Below are positions 27,601 to 35,955 of a stretch of 64,000 bases of DNA, piece after piece. Source of the DNA: Gracilibacillus dipsosauri (GTDB lineage Bacteria > Bacillota > Bacilli > Bacillales > Amphibacillaceae). Within the stretch, counting starts at the first letter, position 1. Every line of letters begins with the position of its first letter. The stretch spans positions 1 through 64,000 of the forward strand of contig NZ_QGTD01000008.1 in the NCBI RefSeq assembly GCF_003176895.1. Direction: 5' to 3'. A program made the position numbers and the translations under genes. Below the pieces are notes generated by a model. That model made no database searches and was not told where the DNA came from. It saw nothing but the letters and a program-made list of their open reading frames with translations.

Positions 27601-27947
27601 ATTGGGAAAGTGTCAGAGGAATTTATATCGATGAAAATGGAGAGCAGATGGAAGTAATTATACCTAAATCTTATGATGAAAAGAATGGCATAGTTACCAT
27701 ATTGGTAAATCACTTAAGTATTTATGGTATATTGGAGTTGACAGAAGAACAACATCCAAGCATGGATCATGACGAATCAGCAACAAGTTCTAATGATAAG
27801 ACAGAAACAAAAGAAAGCAGCTCAACAGAAAATAGGCTTCCAGATACGGCAACCAATCAATTTAGCTGGCTTTTTGCTGGGGCTTTACTACTGTTTAGTG
27901 GCTTTCTGTTAATAACAGTAAAACAAATAAGGAAAGACAAATTTTAG
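24648..27947 (+). CDS. Cell-wall-anchored GH43 arabinanase-like protein
   Basis: Secreted 1099-aa modular protein. A signal peptide (about 1-24) is followed by a GH43 five-blade catalytic domain (to about 320) with HDPSV, VDPDVFYDEEGKLW and RIEAPYIVY supplying the base, the pKa-adjusting Asp and the acid. A GH43-associated beta domain, an Ig-like segment with ITWKSSN, a LamG-like domain (about 585-785), a helical FIVAR-like segment and another beta domain follow. It ends in LPDTA, a hydrophobic helix and KQIRKDKF, a sortase signal of the LPDTA/LPDTS class known for B. subtilis YfkN and YhcR. Endo-arabinan activity is likely but unproven. The start is TTG behind TTTGGAGG. Confidence 0.85.
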   Translation: MKKVLMFSLIFSCILIFIAPSMLAVEEPTFTDASVHDPSVLYMNHTYYVFGSHLAAAKTNNLMNWEQIEGDGVHPGNSLFEDVTKELEEALTWAKTDTLWAPDMIQLKSDGKYYMYYNACEGSSPRSAMGIAVANHPEGPYQDLGLILRSGMTAGESATIDGTPYDDAHFPEIYDATIHPNVVDPDVFYDEEGKLWMVYGSYSGGIFILELDPDTGFPIPNQGYGKKLLGGNHSRIEAPYIVYNKTTDYYYLYLSYGGLASDGGYNVRVARSENPDGPYTDIQGNNMIQAKGEDGTFFDDESIAPTGTKLIGNYEFEKLFGETGEATGYVSPGHNSVYYDEKTGQQFLIFHTRFPNRGEAHEIRVHQILMNEKGWPVVAPFRYVTDENVNVTKDEIAGDYKYIAFQQAINADITKSTHIKLTEDGAITGDVSGTWEFKEESNLTLSINGETFNGIVMKQWDPVSQSETVTFTALANNGLSVWGSRYEMTQYTDSEITEMIAEKLEIGDPSQVMEDLHLPTKGEQDTIITWKSSNTNVLSHDGKINRPAYKKKPVSVELTATIEKGSASTTKQFNITIIPETFKGLAAHYSFEGNLHDRTNRLDAGTVTGDRINNTGGNITFVDGKIGNAAKFDGKSGIKLPNGIIDSNTYTVSIWLKPVAYSAHTTSFFGAASPEQWISLLPGGTAAHEQTMLWSGSKEWYEGLTEQLIPLDEWSHIAFTVTKGNLNLFINGEHIMSLTNFPHIFTTTDAVFALGINYWDLPYEGLMDEVLIYNNKALSAEDIEHYYRTQQLPINTTELEEKIKEAKDLLDGERYTEASLKKLTTTIEQAEASLTEMKSEAQLTQMLSLLQSAIDGLKVRNDQSTDDYITISSKDQLSMDENGNYIVHQEGKSYLFKAGVFDKGDIDKKIAITYDSITVFLPVENVMNEKGSLFTFGDVSKAIQLKNKRVISDLVDFTLEEDGTAIELKGPIEISFSIEREKVKNWESVRGIYIDENGEQMEVIIPKSYDEKNGIVTILVNHLSIYGILELTEEQHPSMDHDESATSSNDKTETKESSSTENRLPDTATNQFSWLFAGALLLFSGFLLITVKQIRKDKF

Positions 27948-27964
27948 ATAGGGGATAAGAAGAT

Positions 27965-28005
27965 AAATGACGAACCACTGACAATCCAGAGGTTCGTCAT
28001 TTCAT
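27965..28005. terminator. Bidirectional terminator between convergent genes
   Basis: AAATGACGAACC pairs with GGTTCGTCATTT over a 14-base loop, between the GH43 gene and the convergent transglycosylase gene. Confidence 0.7.
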
Positions 28006-28028
28006 GTAGATTTTAAATAATATTATCA

Positions 28029-28646
28029 TCAGCTAAGGTATGTACCCATTACTTTTTGTACATAGCTTTGGGTTTCTTGAAAAGGCGGAATCCCATCATA
28101 CTTATCAACATTACCAGGGCCGGCATTATATGCCGCTAAGGCAAGAAGCTTATTTCCATTGTAACGCTCAAGCATTTGGCTAAGATATTTCGTCCCACCA
28201 AAAATATTTTCCTTCGGATCGAAAGGATTTTGAACACCTAATCCAGAAGCAGTTGCCGGCATAAGTTGCATTAGTCCTTGGGCTCCAGCGTGACTGATTG
28301 CATTTGCATTATAATTGGATTCATTTCGGATAACAGCATCAATTAATTTTTCATCAACATGATAGCTTGCAGCAGCCTCTTTAATAATCGATGCATAATC
28401 CGATGATTCAGACAATGAAGTTGTAGCCTCGTTAGCCTGCTTTATATTTAATAATGGTCTTGTCGTATAGTCTATCGGCTGATAGGAATGATTAGAGGCC
28501 AAGCTTGATTGCTGAATCATTGATTGAAGTAATTCTTGAAAAATCGAATCAAAGTTAGCGGCCGTATTTGTTGTAGAATTATTGGTATTGGTTAGATTAG
28601 ATAATGCCTGCATTTGCATGGCGTATTGGATGTGTGGAATATTCAC
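28029..28646 (-). CDS. SLT-type lytic transglycosylase, CwlQ/YjbJ-like
   Basis: A 205-aa protein with a C-terminal Slt70-type domain (about 85-205): catalytic Glu in VIRNESNYN, then [15 protein letters not shown] and [15 protein letters not shown]. The N-terminal 80 residues are Asn/Ser/Gln-rich and there is no signal peptide or lipobox, as in B. subtilis CwlQ, which acts near the flagellar rod. Export therefore needs a non-Sec route or the protein acts elsewhere. Confidence 0.78.
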   Translation of the reverse strand: MNIPHIQYAMQMQALSNLTNTNNSTTNTAANFDSIFQELLQSMIQQSSLASNHSYQPIDYTTRPLLNIKQANEATTSLSESSDYASIIKEAAASYHVDEKLIDAVIRNESNYNANAISHAGAQGLMQLMPATASGLGVQNPFDPKENIFGGTKYLSQMLERYNGNKLLALAAYNAGPGNVDKYDGIPPFQETQSYVQKVMGTYLS

Positions 28647-28750
28647 GTCATAAACTCCCTTTAGGAAAAATTATCTATCTCTAATATACCTTTTTATTCG
28701 TATTCGTGCAATATTATTTTAGTGAATATATGACTAAAAGACTACAAATG

Positions 28751-28828
28751 AAAAGATGGAGCTATTTAAAAAATAAGGCATACCTATTGGAATTGGGCAC
28801 CATATTTTTAATAGAGAGCTCCATCTTT
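28751..28828. repeat. 80-bp imperfect palindrome
   Basis: AAAGATGGAGCT and AGCTCCATCTTT face each other across about 56 bases, with inner AAAAAATA and TATTTTT arms. It lies just past the stop of sspI, where it could act as a terminator on the minus strand, but the size and terminal inverted arms also fit a tiny inserted element. Confidence 0.55.
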
Positions 28829-28838
28829 ACTACACAAA

Positions 28839-29045
28839 TTACTTTACCGCTTGCTCTAATGCATTTAATACCTCATCTTTATCTGCTTCACTTGCATTTT
28901 GCCAGTATAATTCAAATAATACACCTAAGCCTGGAAGCATTTTTTCTTCACCACTTTGAATCGCATCTACAATCGTTGCTTCCAATTGATCGGCAGAATT
29001 ACCAGAAACATTTGATTTTATTGCTTTTCGCAAATTTAGATCCAT
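28839..29045 (-). CDS. sspI: Small acid-soluble spore protein SspI
   Basis: A 68-aa forespore protein: [30 protein letters not shown] and the helical tail are typical of SspI. It accumulates in dormant spores. A CAAACTA -10-like and ACATA -35-like pair 17 bp apart on the minus strand fits a forespore sigma factor. AAGGAGTG precedes the ATG. It is strong evidence for an endospore former. Confidence 0.93.
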   Translation of the reverse strand: MDLNLRKAIKSNVSGNSADQLEATIVDAIQSGEEKMLPGLGVLFELYWQNASEADKDEVLNALEQAVK

Positions 29046-29159
29046 TCTTTACACTCCTTCCAACTCATCATTTTTCATTATAGTTTGACCATCATTAGAG
29101 AAAATATGTATGATAGGTACAGGACAGTATTCAAATAAAATGGTGCAAGGATGGGAACA

Positions 29160-29897
29160 ATGATTACATCAGTGAAAAATGAAATGGTCAAAGAATGGCG
29201 TAAGCTTAAACAGAAGAAGGAACGAGATCGACAAGAGAAATTTATGATAGAAGGCTTTCATCTAATCGAAGAAGCACACAAAAGTGAGTGGGAAATTGTT
29301 GCTTTGATTCATGAAGAACATATAGAAATAGAAAAAAGCTTGTTACAATACCCGTTATATACTGTGTCAGATAATGTAATGGCTGCTATTACAGAGACGA
29401 AAACACCTCAAGGAATTGCAGCTGTTGTTAAAAAAAGAAACGTCCAGGATTCCTTGAGCAATAAAGCTTTACTAATTGACGAAGTACAGGATCCCGGCAA
29501 TGTTGGAACGATGATTCGAACAGCGGATGCAGCAGGTTTTGATACCGTCATTTTAGGAAAAGGTACCGTTGATTTATATAATGACAAAGTAATTCGTGCC
29601 ACTCAAGGCTCTATCTTTCATTTAAATATCATGCAAGCGGATCTAATAAAAGAAATGGAGAAGCTTCAGGCAAACGGTATTCCTATTTGGTCGACTGGAC
29701 TTGCACAAGCCAAGCCATATCAACAAGTTGAAAAACCAGATAGAATAGCAATTGTAGTTGGAAATGAAGGAGCTGGGGTCTCCAAAGAAATAATGGATAA
29801 AGCTAGTGAAAATGTAGTAATACCGATCCATGGTAAGGCAGAATCGTTAAACGTCAGTGTGGCAGCAGCTATTCTGATGTACTATGTAGTAGGTTAA
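29160..29897 (+). CDS. ysgA: SpoU/TrmH-family RNA 2'-O-methyltransferase YsgA
   Basis: SPOUT-class rRNA or tRNA 2'-O-ribose methyltransferase, 245 aa. An N-terminal substrate-binding domain (about 1-95) precedes the knotted domain with DEVQDPGNVGTMIRTADAAG (motif 1), VVGNEGAGVS (motif 2) and IPIHGKAESLNVSVAAAI (motif 3). The second ATG is used because the first directly abuts the CAAGG site. It precedes the pheST T-box, as in Bacillus. Confidence 0.88.
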   Translation: MITSVKNEMVKEWRKLKQKKERDRQEKFMIEGFHLIEEAHKSEWEIVALIHEEHIEIEKSLLQYPLYTVSDNVMAAITETKTPQGIAAVVKKRNVQDSLSNKALLIDEVQDPGNVGTMIRTADAAGFDTVILGKGTVDLYNDKVIRATQGSIFHLNIMQADLIKEMEKLQANGIPIWSTGLAQAKPYQQVEKPDRIAIVVGNEGAGVSKEIMDKASENVVIPIHGKAESLNVSVAAAILMYYVVG

Positions 29898-29915
29898 CAC
29901 CATTTATTTTAGGAC

Positions 29916-29944
29916 TTGCATCATTTCGTTCATTTCATTATACT
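29916..29944 (+). promoter_or_regulatory. Promoter of pheST
   Basis: TTGCAT and TATACT with 17-bp spacing, 19 bases after the ysgA stop. Confidence 0.6.
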
Positions 29945-29950
29945 ATATGA

Positions 29951-30217
29951 AGTAAAACCTATAAAAGCATTGAAGGAGCAAGTAAATAGGTACACATCGT
30001 TTACAAGGGAAGAAGCACCATAGACTGGAAGTGCTTCTAACGACCATCTATTGAATTTCACTCTGGAGCTGACACTTGGACCTCTGTGTGAGAGTAAAGG
30101 TGTACCGGAAATTTTCCGTTATCAAAAACACGAGTGGATATAGTGATTGCTATATCAACAAGGGTGGTACCGCGATACGTATAGTCTCGTCCCTTTTTTG
30201 GGGATGAGGCTTTTTTG
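29951..30217 (+). ncRNA. T-box leader, phenylalanine specific
   Basis: The specifier is TTC (Phe) at 30058-30060, followed by A. The T-box is the canonical AGGGTGGTACCGCG, whose variable T matches the A discriminator of tRNA-Phe. The terminator pairs AGTCTCGTCCC with GGGATGAGGCT and ends in a T-run, 30 bases before pheS. Confidence 0.94.
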
Positions 30218-30249
30218 TTTTTCTTATAAAATAAAAGGAGGTTTAACAG

Positions 30250-31284
30250 ATGAAAGAACAACTACAAGCACTTGAACAAGAAGCTCTTTCCAAAGTAGAG
30301 GAAGCATCAACGATAAAAGAATTACAGGACGTTCGAGTAGCATACTTAGGAAAAAAAGGCCCGATTACTGAGGTTTTGCGAGGGATGGGAAAATTATCAC
30401 CAGAAGAACGCCCAATAATCGGGGAATTAGCCAATACGGTTAGAGCAAATATTGCTAATGCGATGGAAGAAAAGAAAGATGCAATGGAAAGAGCTGAATT
30501 AGAGAAGCAATTAGCGGAAGAGCAAATTGATGTAACCCTACCTGGGCGTCCAGTTGCTGTAGGTGGGCCCCACTTATTAACAAGCATTGTCGAAGAAATT
30601 GAGGATTTATTCATTGGTTTAGGATTTGAGGTTCGAGAAGGTCCTGAGGTAGAGACAGACTACTACAATTTCGAAGCATTGAATTTACCAAAAGGACACC
30701 CTGCTCGAGATATGCAGGATTCTTTTTATATAACAGAAGACTTGTTAATGCGTACCCATACTTCACCAGTACAAGCACGGACAATGAATGCTATTCAAGG
30801 TGCTCGTCCTGTTAAAATGATTTGTCCTGGTAAAGTATATCGTCGTGACACCGATGATGCTACACACTCTCATCAATTTACGCAAATTGAAGGACTTTAC
30901 GTTGATAAAAATGTTCGAATGAGTGACCTAAAAGGGGTACTTGATCGTTTTGCCAAGCATATGTTTGGAGAAGACCGCGAAATCCGTCTCCGACCAAGCT
31001 TTTTCCCATTTACGGAACCTTCTGTCGAGATGGATATCTCTTGTAAGGTTTGTAATGGGGAAGGCTGCAGTGTATGTAAGAAAACGGGCTGGATTGAGAT
31101 TCTTGGTGCTGGAATGGTACACCCACGTGTATTAGAAATGGCCGGCTATGATCCAAATGAATATAGTGGATTTGCTTTCGGAATGGGACCTGAAAGAATT
31201 GCAATGTTGAAGTATGGTGTGGATGATATTCGTCATTTCTATACTAATGATGTTAGGTTCTTAAAGCAATATCACCAAGCATAA
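30250..31284 (+). CDS. pheS: Phenylalanyl-tRNA synthetase alpha subunit
   Basis: Catalytic subunit of the alpha2-beta2 class II enzyme, 344 aa. An N-terminal coiled coil (about 1-90) precedes class II motifs: motif 2 around [21 protein letters not shown] and motif 3 [16 protein letters not shown]. The C-rich [13 protein letters not shown] insert is usual in Bacillus. AAAGGAGG precedes the ATG. Controlled by the Phe T-box. Confidence 0.96.
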   Translation: MKEQLQALEQEALSKVEEASTIKELQDVRVAYLGKKGPITEVLRGMGKLSPEERPIIGELANTVRANIANAMEEKKDAMERAELEKQLAEEQIDVTLPGRPVAVGGPHLLTSIVEEIEDLFIGLGFEVREGPEVETDYYNFEALNLPKGHPARDMQDSFYITEDLLMRTHTSPVQARTMNAIQGARPVKMICPGKVYRRDTDDATHSHQFTQIEGLYVDKNVRMSDLKGVLDRFAKHMFGEDREIRLRPSFFPFTEPSVEMDISCKVCNGEGCSVCKKTGWIEILGAGMVHPRVLEMAGYDPNEYSGFAFGMGPERIAMLKYGVDDIRHFYTNDVRFLKQYHQA

Positions 31285-31299
31285 AGAGGAGGTTACGAC

Positions 31300-33729
31300 A
31301 TGTTAGTATCATTAAATTGGTTAAAAAATTATGTAGATATTGATCAACTATCTCCAGAGGAGCTAGCGGAACGCATTACAAAATCTGGAATAGAAGTAGA
31401 GGGAATAGAGCGGTTCGGAAGCACTGCAACGAATGTTGTAGTTGGCTATGTGGAAAGCTGTGAAAGACATCCAAATGCGGATAAATTAAACCTTTGCCTT
31501 GTAAATGTAGGAGATGAAACCCTACAAATTATTTGTGGCGCACCAAATATTGCCCAAGGGCAGAAGGTAGCAGCTGCGAAGCCTGGTGCTGTCTTACCAG
31601 GGAATGTGAAAATTAAGAAAGCGAAATTGCGTGGTGTCGAATCCTTTGGTATGATTTGTTCATTGCAAGAGCTAGGAGTGGAAGAGAAATTCATACCAAA
31701 AGAATTTACTAGTGGAATATTTGTTTTCCCAGAAGATGTGGAAATCGGATCAGATGTAACTAAATTACTGAATTTAGATGATATTATTATAGAACTAGGA
31801 TTAACACCAAATCGTTCTGATGCATTAAGTATGCTTGGTGTCGCTTATGAAGTAGCAGCGATTTTGGATGTACCGATCCGCTTACCACAATCATCCGTAC
31901 GTATAGTGGAAGAAAAAGCGGAAGAACATATTCGTGTAAATGTAGAAGCCCCCGATGTGAACCCGTATTATGGCGCGTTTATCATTAAGAATATAGTAGT
32001 AGGGCCATCTCCTTTATGGATGAGAAATTATTTAATGGCTGCTGGTATCCGTCCGATTAACAATGTTGTCGATATTACGAACTATGTATTGTTAGAATAT
32101 GGTCAACCACTCCATGCTTTTGATTTTGATAAATTTGGTTCAAACGAGGTCGTCGTTCGAAAAGCAAGTAATGATGAGAGAATGGTGACATTAGATGATC
32201 AGGACCGAACGCTTACAGAGGATCATCTCGTTATTACAAATGGTAAGGAGCCAGTGGCACTTGCTGGTGTGATGGGTGGGGCAAATTCAGAGGTATCTGA
32301 TTCCACCACTACTGTTTTATTGGAGGCTGCTTATTTTGATGGTCAATCGGTAAGAAGAGCTTCCAAGGATTTCGATCTTCGTAGTGAATCAAGTAATCGT
32401 TTTGAAAAAGGGGTAGACCCTAATCGAGTCCGTAAGGCAGGAGAGCGTGCTTGTCAATTATTTGCAGAGTATGCGAGTGGTTCTGTACTAGACGGAGTAG
32501 TAGAATTTGATCAGCTTGATTATGACGAGAAGACGGTAACGATTTGGACTTCAAAAATTAATGAACGACTCGGTACCAATATATCGAATGAGGAAATTGC
32601 CGATATTTTACGAAAGTTACATTTTAACTATGATCAGGATGGGGAAACCTTTACCGTTTATGCTCCAACAAGACGACAGGATATCACTATTTTTGAAGAC
32701 ATGGTAGAAGAGGTTGCACGTATTTATGGTTATGACAATCTCCCATTCACCTTGCCTCAAGGAGGATCTCAAGCTGGAGGGTTAACCAAAAATCAAGCCT
32801 TGAAACGTCAGGTAAAGCAATTTCTAGAAGGTGTAGGATTATCTGAAACAGTTACCTATTCCTTAACAACGACATCACGGGCTGAGGAGTTAGTAAGTCC
32901 AGAGGTGAAGGATGGATTAGTCTCAACCGTTTCCTTAGCAATGCCTATGAGTGAAGAGCATAGTACATTACGTGTAAGTATTTTACCTGAAATGCTGGCA
33001 TCAGCCTCTTATAATCTTGCACGAAAGCAAGCTAATATCGCCTATTATGAATTAGGAAGTGTGTTTGTTTCCAAAGAGAAGAAAATAACCGAACAACCTG
33101 AGGAGAAATTACGCTTAGCAGGTGTTTTAACTGGTGAGTGGGTAACACATCCTTGGCAGCAAGAGAAAAAGCCGGTTGATTTCTTTGTAACAAAAGGGAT
33201 TCTTGAAGGATTGTTTGATTTATTGAATGTTGCAGTCACTTATAAACAAGCAAAAATAGAAGGCATGCACCCAGGACGTACAGCTCAAATATTCATGGGA
33301 GATCGTGCGATTGGCTTTGTTGGTCAGTTACACCCACTGATGCAAAAAGCCTATGATTTAAAAGAAACGTATGTCTTTGATATTGATTTTGATTATGTAT
33401 TGGAAATTCATGAAAATGAGCCAAGCTTTGCTGTAATTCCACGCTTCCCAAGTGTGACAAGAGATATTGCATTAGTTGTCGACGAAAAAATTGCAGCAGG
33501 TGACATACAAGAAGCCATCGCTCATGCCGGAGGTGCACTCGTTAAGGACATTCAAGTGTTTGATGTTTATCAAGGAGAGCATTTAGAAGCAGGAAAGAAA
33601 TCCATCGCCTTTAGCTTGTTCTATCAAGATCCCGAAAGAACACTGACAGACGATGAGGTCGAAGCATCATATCAAGCGATTTTGGATGAAGTAACCAAAA
33701 AATTCGGAGCGGAATTAAGAGGTCAATAA
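31300..33729 (+). CDS. pheT: Phenylalanyl-tRNA synthetase beta subunit
   Basis: An 809-aa subunit with tRNA-binding EMAP-like domain (about 40-150), B3/B4 editing domain (about 210-385), B5 domain (about 405-475), a class II-like core and a C-terminal FDX anticodon-binding domain (RFPSVTRDIALVVDE). Start MLVSLNWLKNYVDI is standard. It lies 15 bases after pheS. Confidence 0.96.
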   Translation: MLVSLNWLKNYVDIDQLSPEELAERITKSGIEVEGIERFGSTATNVVVGYVESCERHPNADKLNLCLVNVGDETLQIICGAPNIAQGQKVAAAKPGAVLPGNVKIKKAKLRGVESFGMICSLQELGVEEKFIPKEFTSGIFVFPEDVEIGSDVTKLLNLDDIIIELGLTPNRSDALSMLGVAYEVAAILDVPIRLPQSSVRIVEEKAEEHIRVNVEAPDVNPYYGAFIIKNIVVGPSPLWMRNYLMAAGIRPINNVVDITNYVLLEYGQPLHAFDFDKFGSNEVVVRKASNDERMVTLDDQDRTLTEDHLVITNGKEPVALAGVMGGANSEVSDSTTTVLLEAAYFDGQSVRRASKDFDLRSESSNRFEKGVDPNRVRKAGERACQLFAEYASGSVLDGVVEFDQLDYDEKTVTIWTSKINERLGTNISNEEIADILRKLHFNYDQDGETFTVYAPTRRQDITIFEDMVEEVARIYGYDNLPFTLPQGGSQAGGLTKNQALKRQVKQFLEGVGLSETVTYSLTTTSRAEELVSPEVKDGLVSTVSLAMPMSEEHSTLRVSILPEMLASASYNLARKQANIAYYELGSVFVSKEKKITEQPEEKLRLAGVLTGEWVTHPWQQEKKPVDFFVTKGILEGLFDLLNVAVTYKQAKIEGMHPGRTAQIFMGDRAIGFVGQLHPLMQKAYDLKETYVFDIDFDYVLEIHENEPSFAVIPRFPSVTRDIALVVDEKIAAGDIQEAIAHAGGALVKDIQVFDVYQGEHLEAGKKSIAFSLFYQDPERTLTDDEVEASYQAILDEVTKKFGAELRGQ

Positions 33730-33734
33730 CAAGA

Positions 33735-33770
33735 AATAGGGCTGCATCCGATCAGGATAGCAGCCCTATT
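33735..33770 (+). terminator. Terminator of pheST
   Basis: AATAGGGCTGC pairs with GCAGCCCTATT over a 14-base loop. The T-run is short and the repeat array begins directly after it. Confidence 0.7.
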
Positions 33771-33964
33771 TCGCAAAAAAATTAGAGAACTCGCAAAAAA
33801 ATTAGAGAACTCGCAAAAAAATTAGAGAACTCGCAAAAAAATTAGAGAACTCGCAAAAAAATTAGAGAACTCGCAAAAAAATTAGAGAACTCGCAAAAAA
33901 ATTAGAGAACTCGCAAAAAAATTAGAGAACTCGCAAAAAAATTAGAGAACTCGCAAAAAAATTA
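33771..33964. repeat. Nine-copy 20-bp tandem array
   Basis: Nine full and one partial copy of tcgcaaaaaaattagagaac with no spacers and no visible variation. The partial last copy supplies the stop codon of rnhC on the minus strand. The perfect identity suggests recent expansion. The unit resembles the half-units of the array after sdhB. Confidence 0.97.
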
Positions 33965-34897
33965 CCTTACATAATTCATCGCCTTGTCCGTATTTGCGAA
34001 ATGGATTTTTGCATTATCATATAGTACGTCTAGCCCATGTTTTTTAATCAGATAGGCAGCCGTTTCATCAACCTTGGAAGAAGCACCCTTTGGTATCGTC
34101 ACACCTAATCGTTCAGACAACAAATCCATTTCCTTAACAAATTTAGCACGTGCGATAATAGATGCAGCAGCGACAGAAGTTGAGTAACTTTCGGCTTTTG
34201 TCATGAAAAAAACATTTTCTTGAAGCTTCGCCCCCTCACTACTTATATGCTTTCGATAGGAAAGTGGCTGGCAAAATTGATCAATTAAGATCCCGTGTAA
34301 AGGGGCAGCACCAATTTTAACTAATAGCTTTTCTATCGCATGGTGATGAAGCATTGCTTTCATTTTTCCCTGATTCCAACCTTTTTTTTGGAGTTTATTA
34401 TATTTTGTATTATCTAGTGTGAGCAATGTATAAGGAATTTTTTCCTTTACTAACTCCTTTGCCAATATAGCGATTTTATCATCTGTTAAAGTTTTGGAAT
34501 CGGTTATACCCATTTGCTTAAGTATCGTTATTTTTTCGTCTGGTACATAAACGGCACTGACTGTTATCGGGCCAAAATAATCACCTGTTCCAGCTTCATC
34601 TGAACCGATATGAGCATTTTTAAATAAAGAGGTGGGTGGCTTGTAGCCATGATCATTCACCGAGCTTTTATTAGCAGATCCAGAAGTTACCGCACCACTT
34701 TCCGACCATTTATTTGCTTCTCTTGCCGCATTTTGCCCTTGAAACATAACTTTTCCTGATCGATAGGCATTAATGGTCGTACCATTCACTTTGGCTAAAA
34801 ACAGTGTATTGGCAGGTTTTTTAATGATCGAATTTTGATAGTAAGCAGTTATTTCTTCAAGCTTATCTTTTGTTACTTGTATGACAACATTAGCCAA
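33962..34897 (-). CDS. rnhC: Ribonuclease HIII
   Basis: Degrades the RNA strand of RNA-DNA hybrids; 311 aa, near the B. subtilis length. An N-terminal TBP-like substrate-binding domain (about 1-80) precedes the RNase H fold with GSDEAGTGDYFGP carrying the first Asp and Glu, ILIDQF with the next acidic residue and AAASIIARAKF. Its stop codon lies within the adjoining tandem array. It is divergent from zapA. Confidence 0.93.
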   Translation of the reverse strand: MANVVIQVTKDKLEEITAYYQNSIIKKPANTLFLAKVNGTTINAYRSGKVMFQGQNAAREANKWSESGAVTSGSANKSSVNDHGYKPPTSLFKNAHIGSDEAGTGDYFGPITVSAVYVPDEKITILKQMGITDSKTLTDDKIAILAKELVKEKIPYTLLTLDNTKYNKLQKKGWNQGKMKAMLHHHAIEKLLVKIGAAPLHGILIDQFCQPLSYRKHISSEGAKLQENVFFMTKAESYSTSVAAASIIARAKFVKEMDLLSERLGVTIPKGASSKVDETAAYLIKKHGLDVLYDNAKIHFANTDKAMNYVR

Positions 34898-35071
34898 AAC
34901 TATATCGTCCCTTCTATTATACTAAGGATCATTATAACAAAGATTCAATTTAGCGGAATAGTTTTCTAATTGCTTGCTTCATGTTAATATTATTTTTAAG
35001 GTTATCTGTGGTAAAGTAGTATAATCAGGTGAAATGACTTGAAACGTATTGTCAATGAGGGGGTATTATGG

Positions 35072-35332
35072 GTGACCCAGCCGGATAAATCTCGAACTAC
35101 CGTTAAGATATATGGAAGATCATATAAAATTGTTGGAAAAGAGAATTCTGAGCATGTGCGTCGCGTCGCAGGCTTAGTCGATGAAAAAATGCAAGAAATA
35201 CACGATGTGAATAAATCTTTAGATACGACAAGCTTAGCAGTTTTAACTGCTGTCAATACAATGAATGATTACATTAAATTAAAAGAAGATTATGAAGTTT
35301 TACAAAATCTTCTCGAGGAGAAAGAGGAATAA
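35072..35332 (+). CDS. zapA: Cell division protein ZapA
   Basis: Small FtsZ-bundling factor at the division ring, 86 aa. A beta-rich start (TTVKIYGRSYKIVG) is followed by a long helix that forms coiled coils. GTG is chosen because GAGGGGG lies 8 bases upstream and the length then equals the B. subtilis protein; a TTG 11 codons upstream lacks such a site. It precedes cvpA by 7 bases. Confidence 0.88.
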   Translation: MTQPDKSRTTVKIYGRSYKIVGKENSEHVRRVAGLVDEKMQEIHDVNKSLDTTSLAVLTAVNTMNDYIKLKEDYEVLQNLLEEKEE

Positions 35333-35339
35333 ATTTGTC

Positions 35340-35885
35340 ATGGTAACTTTTGTTATTCTTATTTTACTTTTATTAGGATTTTTAGTGGGGCTAAAAAGAG
35401 GCTTCATTTTACAATTGCTACACTTAACAAGCTTCATACTTGCCTTCATTGTCGCAGTGATGTATTACAAGGACCTAGCAGGTATACTGGAACTATGGAT
35501 ACCATACCCAGAGCTTTCTGATGATGGAACATGGGCAGTGTTCTTGGATACATTACCACTTGAAGCAGCATTTTATAATGCTATTGCATTTGGTTTATTA
35601 TTTTTCGCGACGAAAATTGTCCTGCAAATTATTGCGACAATGCTTGATTTTGTTGCAGATTTACCGATCTTATCGATCTTCAATTCATGGTTAGGAGCCA
35701 TTCTAGGTTTTATTGAGGTCTATTTAGTTATTTTTGTTGTGCTTTATATTATTGCACTAGCACCTGTAACCGAAATCCAAGCTTGGATTGATCAATCATC
35801 CCTTGCAACATATATGATTGAAGATACTCCAGTATTATCTGAAAAGCTTAAGGATATTTGGTTCTCGAATGATCCAACTTCATAG
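35340..35885 (+). CDS. yshB: CvpA family membrane protein (YshB)
   Basis: Colicin-V-production-like membrane protein of 181 aa with four membrane segments (about 2-22, 26-45, 80-100, 112-140). The ATG lies just past the zapA stop, using the Glu/Arg-codon GAGAAAGAGGA of that gene's end as ribosome site. Family function in Firmicutes is unclear. A hairpin follows. Confidence 0.8.
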   Translation: MVTFVILILLLLGFLVGLKRGFILQLLHLTSFILAFIVAVMYYKDLAGILELWIPYPELSDDGTWAVFLDTLPLEAAFYNAIAFGLLFFATKIVLQIIATMLDFVADLPILSIFNSWLGAILGFIEVYLVIFVVLYIIALAPVTEIQAWIDQSSLATYMIEDTPVLSEKLKDIWFSNDPTS

Positions 35886-35888
35886 ACT

Positions 35889-35934
35889 AAGTGTAATGCC
35901 CTTGCTTCTACAATCTAGCAAGGGTTTTGCACTT
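35889..35934 (+). terminator. Terminator after zapA-yshB
   Basis: Inner stem CCCTTGCT with AGCAAGGG followed by TTTT; outer arms AAGTGTAA and TTGCACTT extend it, so two alternative helices are possible just before polX. Confidence 0.6.
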
Positions 35935-35955
35935 CTACCTGAAAGGAGAATTAAA

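Noticed and set aside
30058-30261. Minus-strand frame over the pheS leader
   Set aside because: It is antisense to the phenylalanine T-box and has no ribosome site.
33771-33964. CRISPR array
   Set aside because: The 20-bp units are directly adjacent with no spacers, and no cas genes are present.
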